A stretch of DNA of 64,000 nt from Polytrichum commune (GCA_950295325.1 OX485804.1:30194001-30258000), one strand, 5' to 3'. Shown: positions 1 to 13,660, numbered from the stretch's first letter. Numbers and translations: made by a program. Notes: generated by a model not told the origin, from the sequence alone.

Positions 1-538
1 CGACCCATAAGTGCGAATGTGTGAGTTGGGTGGAATCCGAGGCCCATGGAGTCCATGTTACGGCAGGCGGGCGGGCGGAAGAGGAAAGGCACCCCACCCG
101 GCCCCCTCCGTCACGCATAGAGTGTGAGAGATGCTCCATTTATGAGGCCTCATGTTACTTATAACTCCCCACCCCAACTTATCAACCACCATCATAAAGT
201 GTACCCTCGGTGCCCCATTACACCCACACTACTACTACTACAACGACCCGCTACCTTATTATTATTATTATTATTATTATTATTGTGGGTTTGGTATACA
301 AAGCTCATTAGCACGTCTCATCTACCGGCTACAACGTTGTTGTTTGTTAATGTTATTAGTATTAGTATTATTAATACTAAACTAATGGGCAGTTGCAGTG
401 AAGAGAGGATTTAAAGTGTGGGGCGAAGCGTGTACCAGTTGGAGCTGGCTGGCCAAGCATGTACCAAATCACGTGGGGGAGGGTTTAGGGCATAATTGGT
501 CAAAACCCTAGGGTTTCCAAGTCCAACCGTTTACGCCC
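1..538. other. Intergenic, no gene seen; (TTA)n microsatellite
   Basis: No coding signal stands out. A (TTA)n simple repeat lies at about 257-285. From about 480 onwards the sequence belongs to a dispersed repeat that is found again at about 13400-13660 and, inverted, at 16620-17030. The short open frames here are low-complexity translations of the microsatellite. Confidence 0.6.
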
Positions 539-917
539 TAAACTCCGTAATATCAACCTCCATAATGTCAAGCAATCTCTAATATCCCGAAACCCTAGGG
601 AACGGATGTTTGTACTTTAAATCTCACTCCTTATTATTGTCACATTTCTCTCCCTTATATCACCAATTTTTGTCATTAACACAAACTACTCAAGAAGTCA
701 ACCCACACCCTTGCATTGCGCATGCGTATGTCAACATCGCTTAGGAAGGCTGAGTGGAGTGGACCACACCACACCATTGAAAGTGTTGCACTTTGTGTTA
801 TTCCATAGTGTCACATGCTACACTAATTTTATAGTATCACGCATCCATGTTAACACTACAAAACTCTGTAATATCACGTGCGCTTTGGTTGACACCTGTG
901 TGATACTACGGAGTTAA
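539..917. mobile_element. MITE-like element, AACTCC family, copy 1
   Basis: The left end (about 539-556, TAAACTCCGTAATATCA) and the reverse complement of the right end (about 899-917, TTAACTCCGTAGTATCAC) form an imperfect terminal inverted repeat. Internal sequence is shared with 14203-14531 and, inverted, with 29247-29580. The element sits inside another repeat: flanks 490-538 and 920-1110 join up without a gap in the related copy at 13410-13640. It has no coding capacity. The family and superfamily are not recognised. Confidence 0.7.
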
Positions 918-1748
918 GAGTGTACATGTCGTGGTCTTTCGGCGGTTTTTCTTTATTGAAATCGAGGTATATTCTATAGATTCCTCTAAAACGGTGGGTG
1001 ATTTTCATGGAGTGTTGAACTGGAGTTGCTTATTTCTCAACTCAATGAGTTCATTTGTAACTAGTGGTCGGTTCTCCCCGTTCATTGGACCAAAACTTCT
1101 GCCCACAACTTCCCACATCCCAAACTACACTAAAGACATTGTTTATGGGATTTAGTGCCCACATAAACTACTTGCAAAGGGCCTAAGCTAGATGCCTAGA
1201 GGTTTTAAAGTGTCATGTCGATTAGTTATTGGTATGAAACTATTCGCCGACATAACTAACTTTTTTCAATGAAATGTTATTAACAATATGATATTTAGCA
1301 TAGCATGTTGGGATACACGAGATGATAGTTTTAAGTTTTAGCATGATGCAAGGGGAAGATGTTATTGATTGTCAATTTGTTGGTCATTAGTGTAACCTAG
1401 CAGACACCTCAAAACAAGGTAAGTGACACTATTACACATGTGACACTAACTGATGCAAGCAAGAATGTAGTCCTATTATTGCGGGCCACAATAACATACT
1501 AGAGTTCACGCTAATTCTCATACGAAGAATTCATTGATTTTCAACCCACACTAAATTTACACTAGAAAATTAGTGTGGGCCACATTTATTTATTTATTTT
1601 CTAGAAAAAGTAATGTGGGTGACTACTTCATTTTGTGCTAATTTCGTCCTATAACTATCATTGATTGTTCATAGTGGTCATTTTGTCACATAGATATTAT
1701 TTATTATTCTATTGGTCAGAAGTCTTCATGAAGACTTAGGGAAAGACA
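918..1748. repeat. Dispersed repeat (copy 1, right half) and unassigned intergenic DNA
   Basis: Positions about 930-1110 resemble 13485-13640 (shared words such as GGTATATTCTATA and TTCATTTGTAACTA) and the reverse complement of 16620-16780, so this is an old dispersed repeat. Positions 1110-1748 show no gene and no recognisable element, only AT-rich sequence with recurring TAGTGT/ACACTA words. Confidence 0.55.
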
Positions 1749-2468
1749 CCCAGGGGGTGGACTCTTCATCGGATACCTAAATGACGTGCGTGGCTCACTT
1801 TGAAATTTAAACCCCTATATGGGGAACTTTATGGAGGAAAATAAATGTATACGTACTAGTAGCATGCTAGAAAATGGATTCAAGTATTTATACCAAGCTT
1901 TCAAGTGAATGTGATAAATGCCTCCACTACATATACAAGATAGAAATCATGACTTAAATAGGCCCTTATTGCATATAAAATCCACTTTCACTTTTCAACG
2001 AGAAAGTCATTGCCCAAATTTCAGTCCATAGTACGTGGCTCGACAATTGCACCAAAACAAAGACTAGAGCACAATAACTTAGCCACAATCCGGAGAGCAA
2101 AACTCAAGGGAGCTTATGTTGTCCAAGAGCCTTCAAGTTGTAAAAAACCAAAACCCAAATGCAAACCCTTACCAAAAAAATGGAGATGATAATCATTAAG
2201 GACTATTATCATAACAACAACAACGGATGAAAACATGATATGGATGAAACAAAACAAACACATTTCTCGTCAAATGTTCCTTTGAACCTTAAGGTCCCCT
2301 TCTATACATCTACCTTTACTCTAAAATTTTGAATATCCTTTTTAACAATACATAGTAGAAAAAATAACACCACTCCCTTACATATATTATGTATGCCGAT
2401 GCCTCAAATAATACCCCCTCTTACACTCATGTTAATTTGAATGTGGTATGAAGAGTCTACCCCTTGGG
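1749..2468. mobile_element. Non-autonomous TIR element, about 720 bp
   Basis: The left end CCCAGGGGGTGGACTCTTCA and the reverse complement of the right end CCCAAGGGGTAGACTCTTCA form a terminal inverted repeat of at least 20 bp. Most of the interior occurs again in inverse orientation at about 25765-26300, which fits a dispersed mobile element. No transposase frame is visible. No clear target duplication was found, so the superfamily is open. Confidence 0.6.
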
Positions 2469-5400
2469 AAAAACATGAGGTCTTGGACCCACACTAATTC
2501 CACCTTGACTGGAAAATTAATTTGACCCACACTATTATTTTCTCGATAATTTTTCCGCCCAACCTAGTAGGACTATTTGGTGTGGTCTTCATTGTTTGAA
2601 AGTTGACTCAATCTCATGTGTAAGTGAGTAAGTGGGTGCCTAAAACTGTTGATGATGCTAATTTAAAGTTCAACTTTCTTCATCTTTCACTAGATCATAT
2701 CTTTCTTACGCTATGTGACGTGATCCGCATCCGTAAATTTACCACAACTTCTCATAAAAGGGTTTAGGGTGGGTTTAGATTAGGGTCCCATGTCCAAGTA
2801 ACTTTAGGACCCAAACACCTCTTAAATGGACTTTATTTTTGGACTCAATGTTCGATACCCATGCTCGAAGATGGGTTTTTCAAATTGGGAAGAGCGATCT
2901 GGAGGGAAAGAGTAATCGAGTAATTTCTTCAATAGTGATCTAGAAGGAAATGATGCTACGTTACCACAAGGAGTGCTATCATGTGAGCAATGAACAATGA
3001 GCAATAACTTCTAACCGGTGAGGGATGGAGGATATTTGGAAATACACCCACTAGTATCCTATGCCTAGCGCATTTTGTCACAAATAATAACAACTTCTTT
3101 TGTCATAATACGGGTGGACATGTATTTAAACATTGTTGTTAGCTTCAACATTGAATTCTTCAAAAAAAAATGCAAGCACATTCCAAGTGTTAAGCATGAT
3201 TTAGACTATTTTTTAAAGGAATTCACATAGGTTTGAGAAACAAATTGATGGTGACATTATGGAAGAAAAGAACTTAAGTTTTTGGACATAGATAGAAGTA
3301 TAGGATAAAGAACTCATATGAATCAATGTCCATTGATTGTGGTAAGTTCAAAGGAAGCCTAAGATCCAAATAGTGTTACACACTTTGAAGTTATTATCAC
3401 TTGGATTGTAGAGAAATAATCACAATGAAGTTGTCTAGACACATGGAGAATATGTGTACATGGCAAAAATGTCAACTGCGCACACAACCCGATGGCCATT
3501 TTTCTATTAATGAAGTTGCATAATCAAAACCATATCACATGCACTCACACAAACACCTTTGTAGCAATAAACTAGTCACAAACTAATTTAGCCTAATCAC
3601 GAAAATTAATGCACCTATATGCCTCCTTGTATATGAATAGGTGATGAACAATTTGTTTAAACCTACGGCAAAAGACTGATGTCGTTGACTCTGCCATGAT
3701 CCGAGCAACATACTTTGCATATGAAGGCTAAACCATAAAACTTGTAGGAGAAATCACACCAATTTTTTTCCTTTTACAAAATGAAATTATAAATGGTAGA
3801 CTTCAAGTGGGCATTTTTCAAGCTACGGATGTCAAATAATCAGGAGAATTTGGAGAAATGCCTAAATTTACGTATTCAAACAAATTTTCTTCGCCATCTT
3901 CTTGACATGCTCTTCGTCATAATTAACAGAGTCTATCTAAGCCAAAAGTTCCACCCGAGCTAGAAGTTGGTATTGTATCACACAATGGTGATAGGATGAC
4001 ATCGAACAATGAGGAGTTTTCCTTGTGCATGACTAGATGGTAGCCACTGCGTTTGCAAGCATGACTAGAGGCACCTAGCAATGAAATGTTGAGAGGTCAT
4101 TAAATTTGCACAAGCCATAAACAAAATCATAGTGAAATCTATGTAGCTTAAAACACCTTGAGAGTATGAGAATACCAACATGTAGATGAGGAGAGATTAA
4201 TGACAACTGATCCAAGAGTTGTTAAGGTTGCAATGACTCGTATGTCATTTATGAGTTGGATGCTTGCCAATGTGAGGGTAAGTGAACCTCCAAGGCCTCC
4301 ACATCCACCTCAAACTCTACATTTTTCATTTTATAAACATTTTTATTTATTTTGGGCTTTGAACCAAGAAACATCATGATGAAAAACCTCAAGCTTGCGT
4401 AGCAAATACTACCCTTCATGGTGGTTGCCTAAAACAATTTAACATTGCAAATGCACTAAAAGTGGGAGAACTTAAAGTAGCAGAATGATTAAGGTTTGGA
4501 AGTAATAATGTCAAATATGTGTCAAGAGGACAACACAATGACGACTTGTTGAAACCCCACCAATTTTTTTCCAACACGTAATCATAAAAGGTCATAAACA
4601 TCTTCATATCATCTCCAACATCTTTGTTGTAAGGGACAAATAGATTAAAGGCAGAATATGCACCAGAAAATTCATACATAATCACAATTATCCTTTTGTT
4701 GTGGTCATTCCAAGGAGGGATAGTATATTGATGTGATAAAACATTAGGCACAAAAAGTATTTTTGGAAACTTGCGTTAATAATAACCTCCAAAGGTACAA
4801 GCATGTGAAGAAACCCAATTTCACATATCGCCTAATGAATGAGGACATATTGCCTTGGTGCCAACGGTCTAAATATATGAAATTTATTTATTTGTTTAAT
4901 TTCATAATGATTTTCTTTTGAAATGGTCTCTACAAAAGTCAAATTAAAGTCACAGGAAAACAACATTGGTCATTTGATAATCGCTCCAAAAATGAAAATA
5001 TTATGTTGTGATACTAAGACTCCAAATTTGATAATTCTGGACATTCTAAACACCAAAAAATTGCCATTTTTCTAATAAAAAAGGGAATTCAATGTGGTCA
5101 ATTGGGATCCAAATGATCCCAACGACGTTTCCAAGGGTTCTAGAATAAATGTTTAAAAAATGAAAACTTTATGTCTGGATTCAAGACACCTTATTTTAAG
5201 ATTTTGGACTTTTATTGTTTGAGGGAAAGATTGAGTTTGATGTTGATTTTATTCTTTAGAATATTGTGAATTTAGTGTTTCAGTGCCCAAGGACTTCATG
5301 TCATGTCATGTGACGGCAACGCGACTCCTGACCAAAAAAACATAACGTCAACAGGAGTAACCCTGACACTTTACTTAGGGATCAACAATCAACCCTTGGT

Positions 5401-6931
5401 CAATGGTTTGGTCGATTATTACTTCGCAAACAACATGGAAAACAAAACAAAAGAATTCCAAATAATCTTGGACCAGTATATCTTGTTGGCTACAAGATCT
5501 AATGGTCCATATTTTTTTGGATATTTTTTTGTATGGTTTAGTAGTTGACTAGGAGTAGTCAACTTCTAAGAAAAAGTAAAAATAGATCAAAATATAGATG
5601 GGTGTAACTTGCATCTAACAAGATTTAAGGTTCCAAGATTTTAATTTTTTTTTTAAATATTTAGATTTGTTAAGGATTTGATTGCTAATAATAGTTGTTT
5701 AAAATAGGTGACCAAAAAAATGAAAAATGAAAGCAAAAAATTTATCCATAAAAACATCACATCAACATGCATCACACCTTGACGTGACATGATGGCCAAG
5801 GGCCAGGTCACATCTATTTGCACATCCTTATCAGTGCCAAGCTACTAGATGCAAATATTTCAAACGTTTAATCTCTTGAGAGTATATTGAATTTAATGGA
5901 GTCAAGTGATCTCCAAATGACCCCAACAACACTTCCTAAGGTTGTAGGAAAAATCCTTAAAAATGAAGCTTTGGTGATTTGGTCCCTTGACACTTTTTGT
6001 TTTTGGTTTGTTGGTTTTTAATTTTCTTTCTTAGTTTTTGGTTTTCCACGTGTTGGGATGTCCAATTTGGTGTGGCAGAGAGGGCCATCAACCCTACCCC
6101 CGCCCTTTGATGGTTTACGGTGGGGGAGCCATCACCATGCCCACACCATTTGAGACATGAATGCACACGTGTGAGGGCTTCTCTAAATATGCATTATATC
6201 CCTAGACCTACGTACAAGCTTGTGGTTCATTTGTGCCATTCATTTTGCCTCTAGAAGATGATGGATGCTCTTGTGTTCCTGAATATTTGCTTGGTGTAAG
6301 ATTCAACCTTTAGAAAGGACCATGCATGTTGCGCAAGATATGTACTCTACATACGGAGAGGTGTTTAAAGTAAATTTGATACAAAAGAACAATAACAAGG
6401 ATGGTTGTATCTGGAATTTGGGTCATTTTTTCATTTAGAGTTATAGCTCTTCTAATTCTCATGTGCAAACTTCTATTATGATTTTAACAATTGAGTGTGG
6501 TATGTCCATTGTTCAAGTTCCAAATGTCACCACTATTAATTATATTTGGAGCCTATCGCAATTTTTTTTAATTTTTTTTTATGCAAGACTTGACCATAAA
6601 CGTGTATAAATGCCAACATGCAACCCTTGTAAAAATGATCCATGACAAGCCGCTTTAACAATCTAGGACACAAACGACTTGTCTTAACAAAGGCACAGTG
6701 GATGATTTGATCCAAGCCTTCATGCATATTGCAAATTATAAATCATGGTTGAAAGGTGGTCCACTAGTAAAGGCCATGATTCAACATCATTGAAGTTGAA
6801 GGCTATTGCCAAGTGTGGAGATCCAAGGCCAATGGTATAGGCCATGAAGTCTTATCCAGGGACAGAAGCTCTTCGCACCAAAGATTGTGCCTTGGAGGGC
6901 ACAAAGTTGTTTGCTTCCACCAAATGGAAAC
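2469..6931. other. Intergenic, no supported gene
   Basis: AT-rich sequence with only short, isolated open frames, the longest a 111-codon minus-strand frame at 4416-4751 with no recognisable family motif. About 6550-6930 and 7893-8410 look like the two halves of one older sequence split by the 952-bp TIR element. They may be transposon-derived, but no domain could be identified. Confidence 0.5.
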
Positions 6932-6966
6932 CAGGGTTGTCTATTGTGTCGTGACGGAGGGTAATC

Positions 6967-7018
6967 CCGGCATAATGTCGTGCCGTCACGACACGTATCC
7001 GTCACGACATTATGCCGG
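6967..7018. repeat. 16-bp perfect hairpin inside the TIR element
   Basis: CCGGCATAATGTCGTG at 6967-6982 is exactly the reverse complement of CACGACATTATGCCGG at 7003-7018, with a 20-base loop that itself carries CCGTCACGACAC. It lies just inside the left end of the TIR element. Confidence 0.85.
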
Positions 7019-7164
7019 ATGCTGTCTTTATCCTGACGGACTTGAATTTTACCGATTTTTTTGTGTAATTACATTAACCCAATTCAGACACGTGGGATTT
7101 ACAATGTCCACGTGTGATGACATGTCAGCAAAGTAAAGGTAAAGTGGGGAAAAATTTACTAGAG

Positions 7165-7255
7165 CCCGTCCGCCCCTGTTCCCGACCCCGTCCGCTCCGT
7201 TCCCAACCCCGTACGCCCCGTTCCCCCCCCCCCCGTCCGCTCCCCCGTCCGCCCC

Positions 7256-7296
<41 letters not shown>

Positions 7297-7610
7297 CCTT
7301 CCCCGTCCGCCCCATTTTTTAAAAAAAAATTCCCCCCCCTCCGTCCGCCCCGTTCCCAACCCCGTCCGCCCCGTTCCCCCCCGTTCCCCCCCGTCCGCGC
7401 CCCGTTCCCCCCCCGTCCGCCCCTCCGTCCGCTCCCCCGTCCGCCCCAGTTTCCCCCCCCCCCTTCCCCGTCCGCCCCATTCCCAACCCCGTCCGCCCCG
7501 TTCCCCCCCGTCCACCCCCGTTCCCGACTCCGTCCGCTCCGTTCCCGCCCCCGTTCCCGACCCCGTCCGCTCCGTTCCCCCCCCCCCCCCACCCCCGTCC
7601 GCCCCACACC
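7165..7610. repeat. GC-rich CCGTCCGCCCCGTTCCC minisatellite with poly-T
   Basis: Irregular tandem units built from CCGTCCGCCCC, GTTCCC and AACCCC, interrupted by a poly-T run at about 7258-7294. The strand is strongly C-rich. Long open frames in this stretch on both strands are compositional artefacts (Pro/Arg or Gly/Arg repeats), not genes. It lies wholly inside the TIR element. Confidence 0.9.
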
Positions 7611-7892
7611 CTCCTTAGTCGTTTTTTACTACTTTGATTTTAACAAAATGGTAAACAAAATGGCAAAATGATTTACCTGGCGCTAGGCATATCCACGACC
7701 ACGTCGGCGTTTTCTGCCACATAGGACGCCACCTTGGCAAGAAGGTAAGTATTTTACCCACCCTAGTCCGTTCCCCCTATGTTGACCCTACGTGGACCCT
7801 ATTGTGTCGTGACGGAGGGGTCCGTCACGACACGACACGACATGACGGCACGACACTGTCATGACGTCGCGATAGACAACCCTAATGGAAAC

Positions 7893-10800
7893 TCGACTTG
7901 CCACTCGGTGCCGACTACGACTCACATTGACCCGACAAAGTGAACTATTCCACTCCTTGCTCAAACAGTAGGGCAAAAAAAAGGCATGCATAGAGGAGGC
8001 CTTTAAATATGCAAGGAATGATGTGGCACATATCACATCAGTGATGGAGATTGTCAACCCTAATCCCTAGTGGCACATTGTAAGGTTCCTACCTGATTCT
8101 ATCAAAATGTTGGGCAATGCAAGCCATTACATGGACTTTGTGCAATGCCAAAATGAGATTGGGCAAACATGACACCTCTGCTCCAACATGCAAAGAGACA
8201 AAGAAGAAGTTCCCTTCCACCAACAATGTGGAGGATGCATTTTGGTTTTGCCATGATGGCATCAAGCGTTGTGTGAGTGGCAACAAATATGAACATGTTC
8301 AGGATTGGTTCAAGGGAGAAATTATTGGTGCTAGAGTACACCATGTCCCGATTGTATCAAACCATGACGCCCACCCAACTTTAGGTTTTCAAGATAGTGC
8401 ATCATGATCCAGCAACACCAACAACATATCACAAAAACAAATGGGAGCATGACATACTTATCAATGGATATTATGTTGTTGTATTCACTGCCACTATGTA
8501 TCTAGGATTTGGAGTGATTACCAACATCGTCTCAAAGGTACCAATTATTGCAAACACATGTACTATGAGTACACATTTCTACTCAAGGTAAATTACGACA
8601 AAATCAAATTCCTTCACAATCCAACATATACCTACAATGTGGTCATGTGATTACTTGAGATTATCAATATTATTGAAGACAAGTAGTGATGTTGATATAG
8701 TGTTCATTGTAATGATTCAAAATGTCAAATGATGGCATAATTATTTCTAATCTACTTTGGTTGCATGCAACAATATTTTGGATTATTACAATAAGAATCA
8801 ACAATTGATTGTATAATTTTCTAGTAGTCTATGGTAATAGTCCCCCTTATGTTATCAAATTTTAGAATGTCAATACTATATAATTAAATAAAATTAGTAA
8901 ACATAATACCAAATTAAAGTTATGACCCCTATATTATAGTCATGGAAGTTTACTATATTTGACTTTATTGCTCAAATGTTACTACTCATTGCTCATGTGT
9001 TTTTCCTCACCGCTCATTGCTTACTACTCATTGCTCGCGTCTTAGCCTTCCTCACGTTAACAATTAACACCACTTCATTCTTCACGCCTTGGACCTAGAT
9101 TGTAGTGTAAGCTCCTTGGGTCCAACATTTTGCTCTCAACTAATAGGATCTTTGGATTTTGAACTTTCTTTGGTCTTGAACCCTAGTGCAAACCCGCCCT
9201 TAGGTTTATGGCAACCATGTCATGGTCACAGTAAGAACCTAATCTCTACATGTTTACACCTTATTCCTCCCAACCTAATCACACTACACTAATTCATGGT
9301 TTTTTTAATATTTAATATGGGGTCAAATATGTTAGTTTTTAAAATTGATTGAGTTACAACATGTTCCCATTGTTTTCCACTTCAACCTAGATGATTGCCA
9401 TGAATTCTTGACCCAACTTCCCACGATGTGCCGTATCAATGCATGATATGGTAGTTTAGAAATCATTGCACCCATGCTAAGGGGCATGTGAGCAAAGCAT
9501 ATCCCCTAACATTTGCGGCTATCTCCTCCATGTCTTAGAATCAAAAGACTATGGACTTTGATCCTAGTTCTTGAATCCAAGCAAACTCAAAAAGGAAATC
9601 CCAAGCTTTGACAAGCATTTCTTAACATTTCTACCTTCAACTTATGTGGGTGTCACAAATCCTTGACCAACGTACGCTTCTCATGTGCAACCCTAACTGA
9701 TAAGGTATGTAATCACATTATATGTTTCTTGAAAATCAACACCAAAACATCTTGCATCGTAACACAACCTAGATGCATTTACAACACGAGCACCTTTGAG
9801 GTTAGAGAAGTCCATACACTAATAGTATTAAACAACACATTAAACATCTGATTTAGTGTGACGTCAAAAAATGAATCCACCATGTTATTTAAAAGGGGTC
9901 AGGTTGTGACTCACCATGTGACATCATTTGTCATATGATGCCTTCTCTACTAGTTGCCACCCATGTTGCAAGACAATGAACGTGGGTCGATGGTGAATTA
10001 GTGTGGATCACAACATATGTGCGGATGTTTTTTGGTGTGGTTTTTCCTACAAAGAAGAGCATACACTCGGTTTCTTGACCAATGTGACCTTGACACATGG
10101 CAATAAAAAACTCAAGGTTAGGGTTTGGTTTTGCGCATTGGTACTTACGGTGTACGAGCATTGGACTCTCGAAAAGAACGAGCAATGTGGTTGCGCTCGC
10201 AGCTCAAATTAAATTTCGTGTCCTTTTAAAGGCACAATTGGGTGGCCATGTGGAGTTGGGTACAAGTCTCTCTAAACCCCTTCTCGGGTACTTACATGAA
10301 GTCCAACATTCCCTTGCTATTGGCTTGACCTTGAAAATTTTGAGTACAAGTTCGTCACTTGCTTGGCCCTACACGACAAAATTACTACCTCTCCAAATTG
10401 ACTCTTCAACAAGAGGATGATAGTGAAATGCGATGTGCTTGGCAACAAGGAGGTACCCACGAAAAAGTCAATATAAATTAGACGGTCATGTTTTAGTTAA
10501 GTGCCATTTAAGTAGCTCGAGACGAGTGTTCGAAGATGCCAAAAGACAACTTTTAGGTAGAGAAACATCTACATGTTATGTAAAAATCATTGAGTGTTAG
10601 ATGGCGTTGAATGATTTTAGACATGTATACCAAGTACTACCATTACAAGGATATGAGTTATGGGTAATTGACATGCGTTATTAGAGAACTGTCCGCTACG
10701 TCACTAGGAAATTTGCAAATCTACCATAATGCTACATTTTGTATGTTTTTTCATGTGACACAAGATAATTGCCGAGGACTTACATGATCGCAATGTAAAG

Positions 10801-13400
10801 ATATTGCGGTGGCCAAGGATTTGGGGGAGCCGTGTAATTTGAAAGGTTAAGATGTTGAGATGTTTATAACTTGGTTTTGATGGTTTCTAACAATTTGGTT
10901 CCAGGATTAACATCAAGACCTTGAATCGATCTTGTGCATGAGGTTAAGTTGGGATAAATATATTACAAACTTATAAAGGTTGGGTTGTATGATGTGTAAC
11001 CCTTAAAATGGTTGTCACAAGTTTAAGGCCCGGTGTGATTGGATGTCAAATATAAAGCTACTATGAGGAATGCGTGGTCTTAGCCTTAGTGAATTTCTTC
11101 CCTACATGGTCCTAGGACTTACGAATGTGGATCTAGAATCCATCATATACGAACGTTTTTATTTATTCTTTTATTTAATTGTGTCTAAAAATAGGTGTTC
11201 ATTAGCAACTAACATAACCATTCTTGCAATCACTTGGTGGTAGCCATAGAAAGTGTCATGGAACACTTGTGGCTACAGTCATGGAGGCTACGATAATTAA
11301 CATGGCACATCCATTTTAATGCCACACTTAATCAAGCATAGAATGTAGTGGCACGACCACGTGATGTATTTCTTATGAATTCATAGTGTGATGCATGTAT
11401 ATAGAAGTTATAGTGTTCCATCACACAACCAATGGCCAACCAACAAGTCACCTCCTCGCACTCCAAGTTGAAATATATTTCACATGAATGATTGTGTATC
11501 CAAGAGCAAAAGGGTTAACAAAACTTGTCACACATTTTCATCCATGAAGATGCAGTACCATCCACAATTTCCACAAGATGATTGGTTATGACTGATAACC
11601 GGCTCAAGGAGCTTAAGGACTCACCGCTCATATAGTTCGTTATCCACCCTCCTCTCGCTCATTATTTAGTCCATGATTTTAGGTACATCATTGTTGAATT
11701 CATCGGATGCAAAATAAGCAAAGTTGATTGAACATCTATCCTATTGATGCAATGTGTCACGTGATCTTATCCGTGTCACATGTAAGTGTCAAATTTTTAT
11801 CCAACATGTCATGTCACTTTATCATCATACCAAAACTCATAAAGAAAGGCAAAAGAAACATCGGTGTTCATGCATCGACGTGAATGTGAGCCGGCTCTCT
11901 ACATATTGATATTGGGTGTCCATGGTGCATGATAAAATGTGATATGCCTTCCTTATGTGGGCATGGGTACCAAAAATCATCTAATGCGATGTATATTGAA
12001 AGTCTGAAAGGGCTCAAGATCGTGGTGTCTACATAAACTCATCCATTGGGCAAGTGAAAACATAGTGAACTACTTCATGACTTATAAACGTCTATAGTAA
12101 GTGGAATAGCTATGGAATTACACCACTTACCGAAAACCAATCTACACCATTTATGGTATTTAGTGTCACATACACTATTGGCAATTGGTCTAAACTAGGT
12201 TGCTTGAGGCCTAGAAATGTCGCGGCCACTAATTGTCAACATGACATTATTTGCCACTGCAAGTAACTATATGAAATGGTTTATATTATGACATTCAATG
12301 AAGCACATGGGAGTACTTGAGGTGATAGTTTAACGTTTTAGTATGTAGGAGGAAGATATTATCAACCATACTAATGCCAAGTGTCACGAGTCGACATCTA
12401 TGGTCAACTTGTTGACCATTGTGTGACTTAGGGCAGAGTTCTCATAATATGCTTGAGCACACTAATTTGTCAAGACATAAATGTGCACAATAGTACCAAG
12501 TGTCACGAGGGTACACTAATGGTCAACTTGTCAATCAATCATTAGTGTAACCTACACATCACCCTTGTAATAGGGTAAATGACACTATTAGGCCGGTGAC
12601 GCTAAACACCATAGACAATTCAATGAAATTCATATGGGATGATGCGGTCCTAAACATAAGTTGTTTTGGTCCTAATAAGGGAGCAATAGTAAATATTGAC
12701 CCCCTATAGGTTGGTTGTTGAGTCGTCCCAATTGAGCTCACTAGACTAATTCATGGCCTCTGACCTTGATTTGGGGGGTACTTTAGCTAAAAATAACAAC
12801 ACATGGGCTTTACCATAATAGAGATCAACTATCACACCCTCTCCTCCACCAGTTCGCCCTCCCCCTTGGGAGGTGTTGTGAACATTCACCCAATATAAGA
12901 GGGGCTTGTTCTCAATTGAAGCCCATAAACATTACACATCTCCTCGGTTGCATTCCGTATGACTAGATATCACGTGAACATGATTCTCCTTTACTTCCCG
13001 GATTCCATGTTATCGAGAGCACTTAGGCTACGTACCATGGACTCTTCTTCAAACAATTCTATACTACCATAGTCTTGTTTTTAATGCAACCTCTTTCTTT
13101 GGAAGGAGATCGTCATGCAACTCCTCAATAATGTCAAGTCCTTCATCCACAACGGATGCGTTTGAGTTAACATAGATGCCACGAACCCTAGCCCCACCGG
13201 AAGAGCCCCGGTTCATATTGGTCAAACACATTTATGCTTGGAAAAAGTCCCAGACGTTGCTTACCAAGATTTCCTTAACGAATGCGATTCAATGTGGGGG
13301 GTCAAAAGTCTTATGATGACCCATAGCAACTTAGTGGTCCCATGGAAGGTTAGGCCCCGGATACGCATTGTTTCTCGATTTCCCCTCGGTTTTGCACCAG
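7893..13400. other. Intergenic, repeat-derived, no supported gene
   Basis: No convincing exon structure. The 96-codon plus-strand frame at 8117-8407 is the most protein-like stretch, but it matches no family I recognise and lacks a partner exon. The sequence has many TAGTGTCAC/GTGACACTA words and degraded repeat copies. Confidence 0.5.
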
Positions 13401-13660
13401 TGATCGGGAAGATTTTTGGGCATAATTGGTTGAGATCCTAGTGTTTGCAAGTCCAACTGGTTACATGTTGACATCCTTTTGCTTTCCTTCATTAAACTGG
13501 GGTATATTCTATAAATCCCTCTAAAACGATCGGTAATTTTCCTGCCATCTTGAACTTCAACCAATTCTTTCTCAAACTCAACCGGTTCATTTGTAACTAA
13601 CCGCCGGTTTTCCCCGATCATAGTTTTGCACCGGTTCTCTCGAGGTGGTTGTGCTTGGTC
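13401..13660. repeat. Dispersed repeat, uninterrupted copy (empty site)
   Basis: Similar to 480-538 plus 920-1110. In this copy the two halves are joined at about 13465 without the MITE that splits copy 1, so it documents the pre-insertion state. A further copy lies inverted at 16620-17030. Confidence 0.65.

Larger units (their letters stand above)
6932..7883. mobile_element. 952-bp TIR element with 9-bp target duplication
   Basis: The ends read CAGGGTTGTCTAT... and ...ATAGACAACCCT, an inverted repeat of about 12 bp, and the element is flanked by AATGGAAAC on both sides (6923-6931 and 7884-7892). A 9-bp duplication suggests a Mutator-like element; if read as 8 bp (ATGGAAAC) it would suit hAT, whose ends often start CAGGG. 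Subterminal GTCGTGACGGAGGG and CCGTCACGACAC motifs recur at both ends. The centre is a GC-rich minisatellite. No transposase is encoded, so it is non-autonomous. Confidence 0.82.

Noticed and set aside
2760-2790. Telomere-like TTTAGGG words (also near 480)
   Set aside because: Only isolated single or double copies, not a tandem array.
7114-7671. Long Pro/Arg- and Gly/Arg-rich open frames on both strands
   Set aside because: They translate the GC-rich minisatellite and are open in several frames at once; no domain and no splice partners.
8117-8407. 96-codon frame as a gene
   Set aside because: Looks somewhat protein-like but no family is recognised, there is no partner exon, and it lies in repeat-derived DNA split by a transposon.
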